This document shows, piece by piece, positions 1-8,883 of a DNA stretch of 64,000 nt. The number at the start of each line of letters is the position of its first letter. Position 1 is the stretch's first letter. The notes under the pieces were generated by a model. The model ran no database searches. It was given only the letters and a program-made list of their open reading frames with translations, and had not been told where the DNA came from. The translations under genes and the position numbers were made by a program. The stretch covers positions 1,770,292 to 1,834,291 of the forward strand of contig CM001633.1 in NCBI GenBank assembly GCA_000309945.1, in the 5' to 3' direction. The DNA is from Leptolyngbyaceae cyanobacterium JSC-12 (GTDB lineage: Bacteria; Cyanobacteriota; Cyanobacteriia; Leptolyngbyales; Leptolyngbyaceae).

Positions 1-904
1 TGAGGCGCACGACTTTGGTAAATGCCCAAATCGGTTTCGTTTCGCCGTTGCGGCAAGTGACTTGAATCGGGCGAAAGCTCTCTGGGTGATGGATTCTGAG
101 TTCTAAACCAATCGCATCTACCCGTTGCCATTGGTCATTCCACAAGATGTTGCGAGAACTTTCAACTTCACTCACCCAGTGTTTTCCTGCGGACTCAATC
201 ATGGTGGTTAACTCAACGGTCAACACCCCATTGTCAAACGCATAATCGGCGGTGGGAAATTGTCCTTCCGCTTCCACTTGGCGCACAATCTCGACGGCAA
301 TCTCGGTGCGTTTGCGATACTCCAATCGATTCTTGTGATAATGCAACATCTCAATCAGTCGTTCTCGCACTTGGTCTAAATCGTCATAGTGGGATTTTGC
401 CGTCACCTTCAGATACTCCCGTTCTGCCACTGAAAAATCTGGAAACTGCACCACCACGTCAATCCCATCAATTAGGTGGCGGTTCGCAATCGTCGCCGTC
501 ACCACCGTTTGAAAGCAACTCATCCGATGTTCCACATAATCATAGGATCGCTTCACCCCAAAGATCTGCTTGCCCCAATCGTGATGGCTGAGCGTCCAAT
601 CCAGACTGATGACTTCTCGCCCTCGCCCCTGATGCTCTTTGGCTATCACAGCACGATGATGGGACATTAACTCTGAACTCCTCCAGCCCGCCTCAAACAC
701 CGCTGCGTGCATCGCTCTTCGTCCGCCGACCTCCCCACCTGCTACCCATTGTCCGGCAATCCCTTGCAAGGTTTTGTTCTCACTCAACAGCAATCCGGTC
801 ACATAGCGACTCACCTGCTCAAAGCCTGCGCCTCGGCAGAACAGGTCTCGATATTTCCCAAACTCTTGAGCAATCGTCGATGGCACAGCGACAAAGGGCA
901 GCAT
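1..904 (-). CDS. DDE transposase of IS copy A, 3' end missing
   Basis: Start codon at 904; about 301 of the 446 residues are in the window. The translation matches the intact transposase at 16431-17771, including the stretch around the first acidic residue (VISLDWTLSHHDWG). The C-terminal part with the R-x3-E-x6-K signature lies outside the window, so whether this copy is intact cannot be judged. It would act on the terminal repeats of its own element and of the second copy. Confidence 0.9.
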   Translation of the reverse strand, partial: MLPFVAVPSTIAQEFGKYRDLFCRGAGFEQVSRYVTGLLLSENKTLQGIAGQWVAGGEVGGRRAMHAAVFEAGWRSSELMSHHRAVIAKEHQGRGREVISLDWTLSHHDWGKQIFGVKRSYDYVEHRMSCFQTVVTATIANRHLIDGIDVVVQFPDFSVAEREYLKVTAKSHYDDLDQVRERLIEMLHYHKNRLEYRKRTEIAVEIVRQVEAEGQFPTADYAFDNGVLTVELTTMIESAGKHWVSEVESSRNILWNDQWQRVDAIGLELRIHHPESFRPIQVTCRNGETKPIWAFTKVVRL

Positions 905-977
905 GATACGGCTACGGCTAACGTCTCCTACATTTTCTGCTTATCTTTTTCCTTTCTGGGTAACTTGCCAAGTCGTG
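1..977 (-). mobile_element. Insertion sequence, copy A (cut by window edge)
   Basis: This is the transposase-start end of an IS in reverse orientation. It ends at 977 with the terminal repeat that reads CACGACTTGGCAAGTTACC on the - strand. Base 1 lines up with base 17334 of the complete copy at 16358-17813 and base 977 with 16358, so the two copies are collinear over 977 bp with no indel; the stretches I compared were identical. The other end and the left target duplication lie outside the window. The 7 bp just outside the end (978-984, TAAAGTA) should reappear beyond the far end if insertion was simple. The insertion interrupts a STAND ATPase gene. Confidence 0.93.
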
Positions 978-1934
978 TAAAGTATGCCATTCTGCATCCG
1001 TGGCAACAAATGTTCCCTTGGATGCAAAAATTGCCTGACCTTCTTGATCAGATAGTCCAGTCAGTTGCAGCGATCGCACTGGCAAGGTAACTCCTTCTTT
1101 CCATGTAATGAGATCAGGTTTTTCGCGACTGGTTAGCAGTACACACCCCTCGTGAGGCAGGTCGCTCAGGCAGTCGAGCAATTCCAGGTACCCATTCTCG
1201 CTCGTTTCCCCTGCACTTGCTTCATGACACGACAGCACGGACTCTGCATTATCCAGAATGATCAAGCAGCGTTGTGTTCGGAGATACTCTATTAACCGTG
1301 TCATGCGATTATGGCGATCGCTGGGTAAGGTTGCCTCGGTTTCGGCTCCATCTGATAAAAACTGAATCAGGCTACCCAGAAGCGCTTCAATTGGGGGAGC
1401 ATTTCGTAACGATCGCCACACAATCGCATCAAACTGTGCCTCAACCCGATGTGCCAGCATTACTGCCAGCGAAGTTTTACCCATTCCCCCCATCCCCAAT
1501 AGGGCAATGAGGCGGCAGCGAGCCATAGAGGCGGTGTCGGAGCGATCGCCCACTATCCACTGTTCTAGCGTTGCCAGTTCTTCAGTTCGTCCAGTAAAAC
1601 TTGAAACATCTGGGGCTTCTGCCAAATCCTGGCGCGCATTGCGAGACCTGATGATTTGAGCAGACGTCGCACTGTTGCAATGTTGTTGTGCCCAACGCCG
1701 CACCACCGATTGCACGTTCTTTTTATTGACGCGCACTCCTAACAGATGCGAAAGCGACTCCCACAATTGAGAACCAACGTTCTTCACATAATCTGTCGTG
1801 TAACCAAACTGATCTGCAATTTGCTCATAAGTCCAATCCTCCCAGGCGTGCCGAAACACTAACTCTTGTGTATCGTTAAGCGTGACTTGACCCAGAACAC
1901 TATCCAGAACAGACAGAGCTTCTTCAATTGTCAT
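918..1934 (-). pseudogene. STAND NTPase (HTH + NB-ARC), truncated by IS copy A
   Basis: The N-terminal ~80 residues resemble the helix-turn-helix domain found at the start of vWA-MoxR-associated (VMAP-type) cyanobacterial STAND proteins. An NB-ARC ATPase follows, with Walker A LLGMGGMGKTS and Walker B-like RCLIILDNAE. The reading frame enters the IS at 977 and stops at 918, so the last ~20 residues are IS-encoded. The usual C-terminal sensor region (typically WD40 repeats in this architecture) would lie left of the IS, outside the window. The ATG at 1934 is preferred over an upstream in-frame start at 1964 because MTIEEAL is the usual beginning of this domain. Such proteins are thought to be signalling or conflict ATPases; this copy is probably inactive. 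Confidence 0.8.
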
Positions 1935-2278
1935 GGCTGAACACCCTGAACCCAACAGGAACATCCAATGGTGGTGGCTTCACAAAAGGGTAGAAATGTT
2001 CCCGAAAAAGTGAGAAATACCACCCGATGGGGGTAGACGCTGAAGTTGGTGGGCGATAGTACCAGGGCTAGCACAATCTTCTCAAAACGCACCCAACCAA
2101 ATATGTGGAATTGTAAAAATGCTTGCGGTTTCAAGTGTAAAACACTATCTATAGTAGTGTCAGATTTTAAGGAACACTAAATACAGTGGTTACAGGGTTT
2201 TAGCTGTGTTGCGTCAGTTAAACCAGGTGTCCTTTTCGTTCCTTCTAAACCATTAGCCAAAAAAGTGAGACGTGAAGT
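1935..2278. other. Intergenic region between divergent genes
   Basis: About 340 bp separate the STAND remnant (leftward) from the small gene at 2279 (rightward). It must hold both promoters, but I see no convincing operator, RNA or repeat. Short open frames here do not look coding. Confidence 0.5.
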
Positions 2279-2476
2279 ATGAGTTACCAACAACGACTGA
2301 ATCCCTGGGTTGTGAACAAACTGTTACCTAACCTGAAGCAACTGCCTGTTAGCCGATTCCGTCGTCGTAATGAAGCAGAAGCCTATTTGAAAGCACTGAA
2401 GCAGATGCAACCTCAATCCCACTTTGCACTATTGTTTGATGTAGGCAATGGAGAATATGCCAGTGTTGGTGAGTAG
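2279..2476 (+). CDS. Small conserved-looking hypothetical protein (65 aa)
   Basis: A basic 65-residue protein beginning MSYQQRLNPWVVNKLLPN, with a central helical segment rich in R, E, A and K (RFRRRNEAEAYLKALKQM) and a hydrophobic C-terminal stretch (HFALLFDVGNG). It has no signal peptide or membrane segment. A purine-rich stretch (AAAAAAGTGAGACGTGAAGT) precedes the ATG. I do not recognise the family. The composition and start look genuine rather than chance. It lies 167 bp upstream of the methyltransferase gene on the same strand and could be cotranscribed with it. Confidence 0.6.
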   Translation: MSYQQRLNPWVVNKLLPNLKQLPVSRFRRRNEAEAYLKALKQMQPQSHFALLFDVGNGEYASVGE

Positions 2477-2642
2477 TGTCAATGGAAATTTTGTTTAAGT
2501 GTGGGTTTTAAGTGCGGAGTGTGGTGTTGAAACAATTGAATAGCGATCGCTGTGAAGTGCACCAGCAGCGACTATCTTTTCATCCAATCCCATTGCTGTT
2601 TAGTCAAATCCCAAAGCTATGTCACAATAAAAGCCGCTATCG

Positions 2643-3884
2643 GTGGTGGTCAGGCTCAACCCAGGAATTAAACCCGTGGAATTGGATAACAACAGCAATC
2701 ATCAGGCTCTCGGTGACTTTCTTACCTGTCACATCACCGGGAGCCTTCATTCTCGGATTACCTTTGCAGAGTTTATGGATTGGGTACTGTACCATCCCCA
2801 GTATGGCTACTATGCCTCAGCCCCCACAAAAATTGGTGCCGTAGGGGATTTTTTTACCTCGCCCCATTTAGGTCCAGATTTTGGCGAACTTCTGGCAAAA
2901 CAGTTTGTCCAGATGTGGCACCTGCTTCATCAACCTGATCGCTTTACACTGGTGGAAATGGGCGCCGGGCAAGGCTTGCTTGCAGGCGATGTGCTGCATT
3001 ATTTGCAACAGCACCATCCTGATCTAGTTGCTTGCCTAGATTACATTATTATTGAACGGGCGCCAGCACTGGTGCAGGAACAGCGACAGCATCTAAAGCC
3101 ATACATTGAAGCAGGAGTTGCCCTTTCCTGGCATACCTTAGAAGCCTTACCACTCAATTCGATCACAGGTTGCTTCTTCTCAAATGAACTGGTGGATGCG
3201 CTGCCTGTGCATCTAGTAATTCGGCAGAATGGGGAACTCAAGGAAGTTTATGTAGCACTGGCGGAGAGCGACCGCCCATCACTCAATTTTGTTGAAGTTA
3301 TTGACGATCTTTCGACTCCTCAATTAGCCAGCTATTTTGACTTAGTTGGGATTGATTTAACCGCACCTTGTTACCCGGATGGATACCGAACAGAAGTGAA
3401 TTTAGCCGCATTAGACTGGATGACCAAGGTTGCAACGCGGTTACAGCGAGGATACGTATTAACCATTGACTATGGCTATCCCAGCGATCGCTATTACCAT
3501 CCGACGCGTATTGAGGGAACTTTACAGTGCTACTACCGTCATAGACATCATTCCAATCCATACCTGTATATCGGGCAGCAGGACATTACGGCTCATGTCG
3601 ATTTCACAGTTCTGGAAAAACACGGAGAACAGTGCGGATTACACACTGTAGGATTCACAAAACAGGGGTTGTTTTTGATGGCGCTTGGTTTGGGTGAGCG
3701 AATTGCTGCACTGAGCCAAGCACCTGCCACAAACACGGACACAGTTCAGGCAGTTCTCCAGCGTCGAGATGCTTTGCAAACCCTGATTAATCCAATGGGG
3801 CTTGGGAATTTTGGGGTGTTGATTCAAAGCAAAGGAGTGGAACAGAACGATGCCCTAGACGGGCTGCGCGGAGAACTGCTTTAG
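2643..3884 (+). CDS. MidA/NDUFAF7-family SAM-dependent methyltransferase
   Basis: About 413 residues, the usual length for COG1565 (MidA/NDUFAF7) class I methyltransferases; the mitochondrial relative methylates an arginine of a complex I subunit. The family start is visible in SRITFAEFMDWVLYHPQYGYYAS. The SAM-binding glycine loop is VEMGAGQGLLAGD, and FFSNELVDALPVHL is the conserved segment after it. The start is uncertain: the frame opens at GTG 2643, and a second GTG at 2676 would remove 11 poorly conserved residues. Its bacterial substrate is unknown; a role near NDH-1 is a family-based inference. It converges on the RlpA-like gene. Confidence 0.87.
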   Translation: MVVRLNPGIKPVELDNNSNHQALGDFLTCHITGSLHSRITFAEFMDWVLYHPQYGYYASAPTKIGAVGDFFTSPHLGPDFGELLAKQFVQMWHLLHQPDRFTLVEMGAGQGLLAGDVLHYLQQHHPDLVACLDYIIIERAPALVQEQRQHLKPYIEAGVALSWHTLEALPLNSITGCFFSNELVDALPVHLVIRQNGELKEVYVALAESDRPSLNFVEVIDDLSTPQLASYFDLVGIDLTAPCYPDGYRTEVNLAALDWMTKVATRLQRGYVLTIDYGYPSDRYYHPTRIEGTLQCYYRHRHHSNPYLYIGQQDITAHVDFTVLEKHGEQCGLHTVGFTKQGLFLMALGLGERIAALSQAPATNTDTVQAVLQRRDALQTLINPMGLGNFGVLIQSKGVEQNDALDGLRGELL

Positions 3885-3947
3885 AAATTTAGCGAAGACG
3901 TTGCAGGATTCAGCTCTGCTGCTGCAGAACCAACCTTGGCAATTTAA

Positions 3948-5189
3948 TTAATTTCCAGCCGTCGATGACGCACTACGAGAATCGATTACATCCAGACGCA
4001 CAGGCGCAACCCCAGATTGAATCAATCCCAACACACGCGCTGCTGCTGTGGATAAATCAATCACTCGATTCCCGTGGAACGGTCCTCGGTCATTAATCCG
4101 TACCACCACAGATTGACCATTATCCAGGTTGGTAACCAGCACTCGCGTGCCAAAAGGCAGGGTACGATGAGCTGCGGTCATGGCGTGTTGGTTGAATCTC
4201 TCTCCACTAGCGCTCTGGTTGCCGTGAAATCCTGGACCATACCAGGAAGCAAACCCAGTCAGGCGCATGCGGATAGGTCCCAGAGAAATCTCTTGACCAT
4301 TTCGAGGACTGGGCTGTCCACTAACTTCGCGCAGCGGGGCAGCATTGCCCAATACTCGTCTGAGGCGGTTAGTTGCCTGAAGGGCATCTTGCTCAGCACT
4401 ACGCGTGGTGTCTGGAAGAATTGTATCTGAGTCGATCAGAGCAATCTCGACCTGGTTGGCTCTGATCACGAAGCGATCGCGCTGATCCCCCTGCTTTGGT
4501 GCGGTGTCCCAGCTAACCGTAATATTCCTGGCATCAATGCCATCGCGATGAAGTTGATTAATGCGTGCAGCAATCACTGTTGCTCGCCACACAGGGTTCT
4601 CTTGAGCGGAAGCGTGATCTAAAACGTCTATCTTGAATGAATCTGAAAAGGGTTCAGAAAGGGTGTAAGACGATCGCAAAAGAGAGGTAAGAGTTGGAGT
4701 AGAAGCGTTCGTCTGGTCTAAAGACTTCGACTTGACTGACGAAATTTCGCTTGCAGAAGACTGAGTTTGGGTTCCCATCTTCACCCCGTTGGGTGTAGTC
4801 CTGTTCGCCCCCAGGAAGGTTAAAATTGGGATATTCCGGACATAAAGCGTGGCGGCATCGCGCCCAGAAACTTTGTGAGGTTGCACCTTTGCGACAACCT
4901 CTTCTGAGGTTTGAGATGCAGATTGAGATTGTTGTTCACCAACTTTCACAACCTCATTCGACTGTTTGTCGAGTTTAGCAACAGTGCTCAGTGAAGCACC
5001 TGGTTTCGCTAAAGCCTCGTTAGAAACTGCCTCAACGCTGGAGTTCCTAGTTTCAGAACTGGCGTGATTCGGTTTTGGCTTCAAATCCTGATTGGTTTGA
5101 TCAGGGGAAGATGCGTTGCTTGATAGCGGTACACCCAGAGTTGCAATCAACAGAGACGCAGTCAGACTGCTGAGAAGTTTGTGATTCAT
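3948..5189 (-). CDS. RlpA-like double-psi beta-barrel protein
   Basis: An exported protein of 413 residues. The N-terminal signal peptide (LLSSLTASLLIATLGVPLSSNA) is followed by a long serine/threonine/glutamine-rich linker. The last ~100 residues are an RlpA-like barrel: GFASWYGPGFHGNQSASGE, then MTAAHRTLPFGTRV, VRINDRGPF and RVIDLSTAAARVLG. Family members are septal or cell-wall proteins, and some are lytic transglycosylases acting on denuded glycan. The ATG at 5189 is preferred over the TTG at 5195. No SPOR domain is visible, so septal targeting is uncertain. Confidence 0.88.
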   Translation of the reverse strand: MNHKLLSSLTASLLIATLGVPLSSNASSPDQTNQDLKPKPNHASSETRNSSVEAVSNEALAKPGASLSTVAKLDKQSNEVVKVGEQQSQSASQTSEEVVAKVQPHKVSGRDAATLYVRNIPILTFLGANRTTPNGVKMGTQTQSSASEISSVKSKSLDQTNASTPTLTSLLRSSYTLSEPFSDSFKIDVLDHASAQENPVWRATVIAARINQLHRDGIDARNITVSWDTAPKQGDQRDRFVIRANQVEIALIDSDTILPDTTRSAEQDALQATNRLRRVLGNAAPLREVSGQPSPRNGQEISLGPIRMRLTGFASWYGPGFHGNQSASGERFNQHAMTAAHRTLPFGTRVLVTNLDNGQSVVVRINDRGPFHGNRVIDLSTAAARVLGLIQSGVAPVRLDVIDSRSASSTAGN

Positions 5190-5575
5190 AAGCAATAGAT
5201 GAGAAGCACTTCAATTGGGGTTCGAGGATTGAGACATTGATAAATCTGCCAATCACTCGCTGTGTAACCCGTACTCGTTCCGTGTTCACTCCTAAAAATC
5301 GAACTGCAACAGACTATCACGAAGTTTTTGTCATGGGGATCAGGGATATGACGAATCACGAAAAAGATTTGCCAGGACTTTACAAAATCAAAAAAAACTG
5401 AAACATCGATTATGAAAAACTCCTAGAATTTTATTTTTGTGCAAGATTTTTTGAGCACTTAACAAAACCTTACATTTTTTGTTACTTAACTTAACATAGG
5501 TCATACTGTCTCAGTGCATAGAAGCGAAAAGAGTACAATGACATCCGGCAGTTTAACGCTGGCAACAGGTTCGGC
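5190..5575. other. Divergent intergenic region, rlpA-like / purM
   Basis: About 385 bp, AT-rich toward purM with several T- and A-runs (5390-5500). It should carry the promoters of both divergent genes. I see no clear PurR-like operator, riboswitch or repeat. Confidence 0.5.
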
Positions 5576-6604
5576 ATGGAATATCGGGATGCGGGAGTTG
5601 ATGTAGAAGCGGGTCGCGCCTTTGTGGAGCGTATTCGCACGATGGTCAGCAGCACAACACGACCAGAGGTTTTGGGAAAACTGGGGGGCTTCAGTGGGCT
5701 ATTTCAACTGCCTGCTGGATATCAAGAGCCAATCCTGGTTTCGGGAACAGATGGCGTGGGGACGAAGCTCAAGCTAGCGCACAGCCTTAATCGTCACGAA
5801 ACCGTGGGGATTGATCTGGTGGCAATGTGTGTCAATGATGTGCTGACCTCTGGAGCAGAGCCGTTATTTTTCCTGGATTACCTGGCAACCGGGCATCTGG
5901 ACGAAGGACAACTGGCAGATGTGGTTTCTGGAATTGCGGCAGGATGTCGGATAGCGGGATGTGCGTTGTTAGGTGGGGAAACTGCTGAAATGCCGGGTTT
6001 CTACCAGCCGGGAGAGTACGATTTGGCGGGGTTTTGTGTCGGGATCGTGGAAAAAAGCCAGCTTTTAGATGGTTCCCAGGTACAGATTGGGGATGTAGCG
6101 ATCGCGTTGCCCAGCAGTGGAGTGCATAGCAATGGGTTTAGCTTGGTGCGAAAAATTTTGAGCGATCGCGGGTTTGCCTTAAGTGATCGTCCAGATGTTT
6201 TACCTGAAAAATCACTCGGGGAAACCCTGTTGACTCCCACCCAAATTTATGTAAAACCCATTCTTGCTGCCCGGAAAGCCGGACTGGAGATTCATGGCAT
6301 GGCTCACGTTACAGGCGGCGGATTACCAGAAAATTTGCCCCGCTGTCTGGGACCTGGGCAATCGGTACAAGTTGATCCAACTAGTTGGACAATTCCCCCT
6401 GTGTTCCAGTGGATCGCTGCCGAAGGGGGGGTGAGTCCTGCAGGAATGTTCAATACGTTCAATATGGGGGTTGGATTTGTGGTGCTGGTACCTCCTGCCC
6501 AGGTTGATTCCATCCTTTCCTGGTTTCAATCTCAAGAGATTGCAGCATTTGTAATCGGCAAAGTCGTGGCTGGAGACGGTAAACTCATCGGGTTACCGGA
6601 GTAA
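5576..6604 (+). CDS. purM: Phosphoribosylformylglycinamidine cyclo-ligase (AIR synthetase)
   Basis: PurM closes the imidazole ring in purine synthesis, turning FGAM plus ATP into AIR. The 342-residue length is typical. Diagnostic segments are [13 protein letters not shown] at the start, [40 protein letters not shown] and [13 protein letters not shown]. It is cytoplasmic. The next gene, rsmA, starts 4 bp after the purM stop, so the two are probably cotranscribed. Confidence 0.97.
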   Translation: MEYRDAGVDVEAGRAFVERIRTMVSSTTRPEVLGKLGGFSGLFQLPAGYQEPILVSGTDGVGTKLKLAHSLNRHETVGIDLVAMCVNDVLTSGAEPLFFLDYLATGHLDEGQLADVVSGIAAGCRIAGCALLGGETAEMPGFYQPGEYDLAGFCVGIVEKSQLLDGSQVQIGDVAIALPSSGVHSNGFSLVRKILSDRGFALSDRPDVLPEKSLGETLLTPTQIYVKPILAARKAGLEIHGMAHVTGGGLPENLPRCLGPGQSVQVDPTSWTIPPVFQWIAAEGGVSPAGMFNTFNMGVGFVVLVPPAQVDSILSWFQSQEIAAFVIGKVVAGDGKLIGLPE

Positions 6605-6608
6605 AGCT

Positions 6609-7439
6609 GTGCCACAACCACGTAAACAATTTGGGCAGCACTGGCTCCGCAGCGATAAAGCATTGAATCAGATCATGGCCGCCGCCGAGTTGAAAAAAGG
6701 AAATGCTGAGGGAGGGAGCCGGGGCGATCGCGTGTTGGAAATTGGTCCTGGTAAAGGTGTACTTACTCGCCTTTTATTGGATCATGCTGATGCAGTTGTA
6801 GCCGTTGAAATTGATCGAGATTTGTGTGAGTTTTTGGTCAAGAAATTAGGTGTGATTGATCATTTTCTACTATTACAAGGTGACTTTTTATCCCTGGATT
6901 TAGTGCAACTTCTCGCACCTTTTCCAAACTTTCAAAATCCTAATAAGGTGGTTGCCAATATTCCCTATAACATTACAGGTCCAATTCTCGAAAAACTGCT
7001 GGGAACAATCGCCCAACCAAATCCTCATCCATTTGACTCCATTGTGCTTTTAGTGCAACGAGAAGTCGCGCTCAGACTTAAGGCTAATCCGGGTTCTAGC
7101 CATTTTGGAGCCTTATCTGTACGGGTGCAATACCTGGCTCACTGTGACTTCATTTGTGATGTCCCAGCTAAGGCATTTTATCCTCCGCCAAAAGTAGATT
7201 CAGCTGTGATTCGTTTGCGTCCAAGACCAATTGATTCGCCAGCGAATGATCCTAAGAAACTTGAGACATTACTCAAGTTAGGATTTGGTAGCAAACGCAA
7301 AATGCTCAGAAATAATTTGCAAGGTATCATCAGTCGAGAAACTTTAAGTAATCTATTAGAAACGATGGGGATTAATCCCCAAGTAAGGGCTGAAGATTTG
7401 AGTGTGGAGCAGTGGGTAGCACTCAGCAATCAGGTGTGA
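6609..7439 (+). CDS. rsmA: 16S rRNA dimethyladenosine transferase
   Basis: RsmA (KsgA) dimethylates two adjacent adenosines in helix 45 of 16S rRNA during small-subunit maturation. The N-terminal RKQFGQHWLRSDKALNQI is the family hallmark, followed by the SAM loop VLEIGPGKGVLTRLL and the catalytic motif NIPYNIT. A C-terminal helical domain ends in QWVALSNQ. It starts with GTG at 6609, 4 bp after purM. Its 276 residues match the family length. The stop abuts the ispE reading frame. Confidence 0.96.
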   Translation: MPQPRKQFGQHWLRSDKALNQIMAAAELKKGNAEGGSRGDRVLEIGPGKGVLTRLLLDHADAVVAVEIDRDLCEFLVKKLGVIDHFLLLQGDFLSLDLVQLLAPFPNFQNPNKVVANIPYNITGPILEKLLGTIAQPNPHPFDSIVLLVQREVALRLKANPGSSHFGALSVRVQYLAHCDFICDVPAKAFYPPPKVDSAVIRLRPRPIDSPANDPKKLETLLKLGFGSKRKMLRNNLQGIISRETLSNLLETMGINPQVRAEDLSVEQWVALSNQV

Positions 7440-7493
7440 ATGTCGGGAAAGAACTATATAATTCAGGCTTGTGCTTTTATTGCTTTAGGACTC

Positions 7494-8441
7494 ATGCGCT
7501 CCTACTCTCTAATTGCTCCTGCCAAAATTAATCTGTATCTGGAAATTTTGGGCGATCGCCCGGATGGCTTTCACGAATTAGTGATGGTCATGCAAAGTAT
7601 TGGACTGACAGACCAAATCGATGTTCGTGCAAACGGTACTAACAACAATCGCGTGTTTTGCTACCATCCTCAGGTTCCTAGCGATGCTAGCAATCTGGCA
7701 TATCGAGCAGCAGAGTTAATGCGGCAACAGTTTCCAGAAGCCTTTGCCCGATATGGCGGTGTAGACATTACGATTCATAAACACATTCCGATTGGCGCAG
7801 GCTTGGCGGGTGGTTCCACCAATGCAGCAGCAGTACTGGTGGGGCTAGATCTGCTCTGGGAATTGGGATTGACTCAATCTGAAATTCAGGACCTAGGCGC
7901 AACATTGGGATCGGATATTCCGTTTTGCGTGACGGGTGGAACCGCCCTGGCAACTGGACGGGGCGAGAAATTGGCACCTCTGCTAGATCTGGAAAATATC
8001 TATGTGGTTTTAGGGAAATATCGTAGTTTGTCGGTTTCAACACCCTGGGCATATAAGACGTATCGCCAAAGATTTAACGAGTCTTATCTAAAGGAACCAA
8101 ACGATTTACAACAACGGTTGCAGCAGGTTCATTCGGGTCCGATGATTGCCGCGATCGCTCATCGTGACGCTGTTGAAATCGGACGTTTACTTTACAATGA
8201 TCTGGAAAAAGTGGTGCTACCAGAACATCCGAAAGTTGCTGCCCTGCGTGACACCTTTCAGCAATTTCAGCCATTGGGAGCTATGATGTCTGGGTCCGGA
8301 CCAACTGTATTTGCATTGCTCAGTTCCCCCGAAGAGGCAAACCAGATGAAGCAGAAGGTTGCCAGCGCAATCACTGACCCTGATCTGGAACTCTGGGTTA
8401 CGGAATTTAGACCCTGCGGAATTCAAGTCGCCCAAAAATGA
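7494..8441 (+). CDS. ispE: 4-diphosphocytidyl-2-C-methyl-D-erythritol kinase
   Basis: IspE phosphorylates CDP-methylerythritol in the MEP isoprenoid pathway, which cyanobacteria use to make carotenoid and phytyl precursors. It is a GHMP kinase: SLIAPAKINLYLEILGDRPD at the N-terminus, the glycine-rich ATP loop PIGAGLAGGSTNAAA, and C-terminal MMSGSGPTVFAL. The frame is open from an ATG at 7440 next to the rsmA stop. The ATG at 7494 is preferred because it puts the conserved SYSLIAPAKINL at the N-terminus; the extra 18 residues upstream are not expected in the family. Confidence 0.95.
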   Translation: MRSYSLIAPAKINLYLEILGDRPDGFHELVMVMQSIGLTDQIDVRANGTNNNRVFCYHPQVPSDASNLAYRAAELMRQQFPEAFARYGGVDITIHKHIPIGAGLAGGSTNAAAVLVGLDLLWELGLTQSEIQDLGATLGSDIPFCVTGGTALATGRGEKLAPLLDLENIYVVLGKYRSLSVSTPWAYKTYRQRFNESYLKEPNDLQQRLQQVHSGPMIAAIAHRDAVEIGRLLYNDLEKVVLPEHPKVAALRDTFQQFQPLGAMMSGSGPTVFALLSSPEEANQMKQKVASAITDPDLELWVTEFRPCGIQVAQK

Positions 8442-8883
8442 GCCAACCTTATATTGGCAGCATTTTGCCAGGAATAGTTCACGGACAAAGGGCGATCGCG
8501 CTAAAAAGTTGACTCACCAAGCAGCTAAAACCTGCCAAGTTTGGGCTGGTTAATTCGTCTGGGTATCAGCGTTGCAACCAATCTTAAAGCGGCATTTTCG
8601 CGACGATAGACTGCGACTTGATGTTTCCAATCGGGTGCTCTGGTCGCAAATAATTCTCTACCAATAATCTCATCGAGATGGGAGCGATCACTCTAAAAAA
8701 CAGCAGATTAGCAGTAGCCTAGCAGATTAGATTTGCATTTGTGGACTGCATAGAAGCCTCCATTTGCTCTCCGAACATATAGTGATTTTGCTTGAAGCGA
8801 GAACCGCGCACTATCGGGATGAGGCGATCGCAAATGCTGATCTGCAATGATGAACAAACCATTGTTGCAATCAGAGGTTGTCC
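8442..8883. other. Intergenic region with an orphan start-less reading frame
   Basis: About 440 bp between ispE and the ABC exporter. On the - strand, 8692-8525 is an open stretch of 55 codons with a protein-like composition (DEIIGRELFATRAPDWK and RENAALRLVATLIPRRIN) but no start codon. It could be a gene remnant; I do not recognise it. Nothing else clear is visible apart from HIP1 octamers. Confidence 0.3.

Noticed and set aside
707-1090. Long + strand reading frame across the IS end
   Set aside because: It is antisense to the transposase and STAND genes and repeats exactly in the second IS copy; it is a shadow frame.
8359-8553. Short + strand frame after ispE
   Set aside because: It begins inside ispE in another frame and has no ribosome site or family resemblance.
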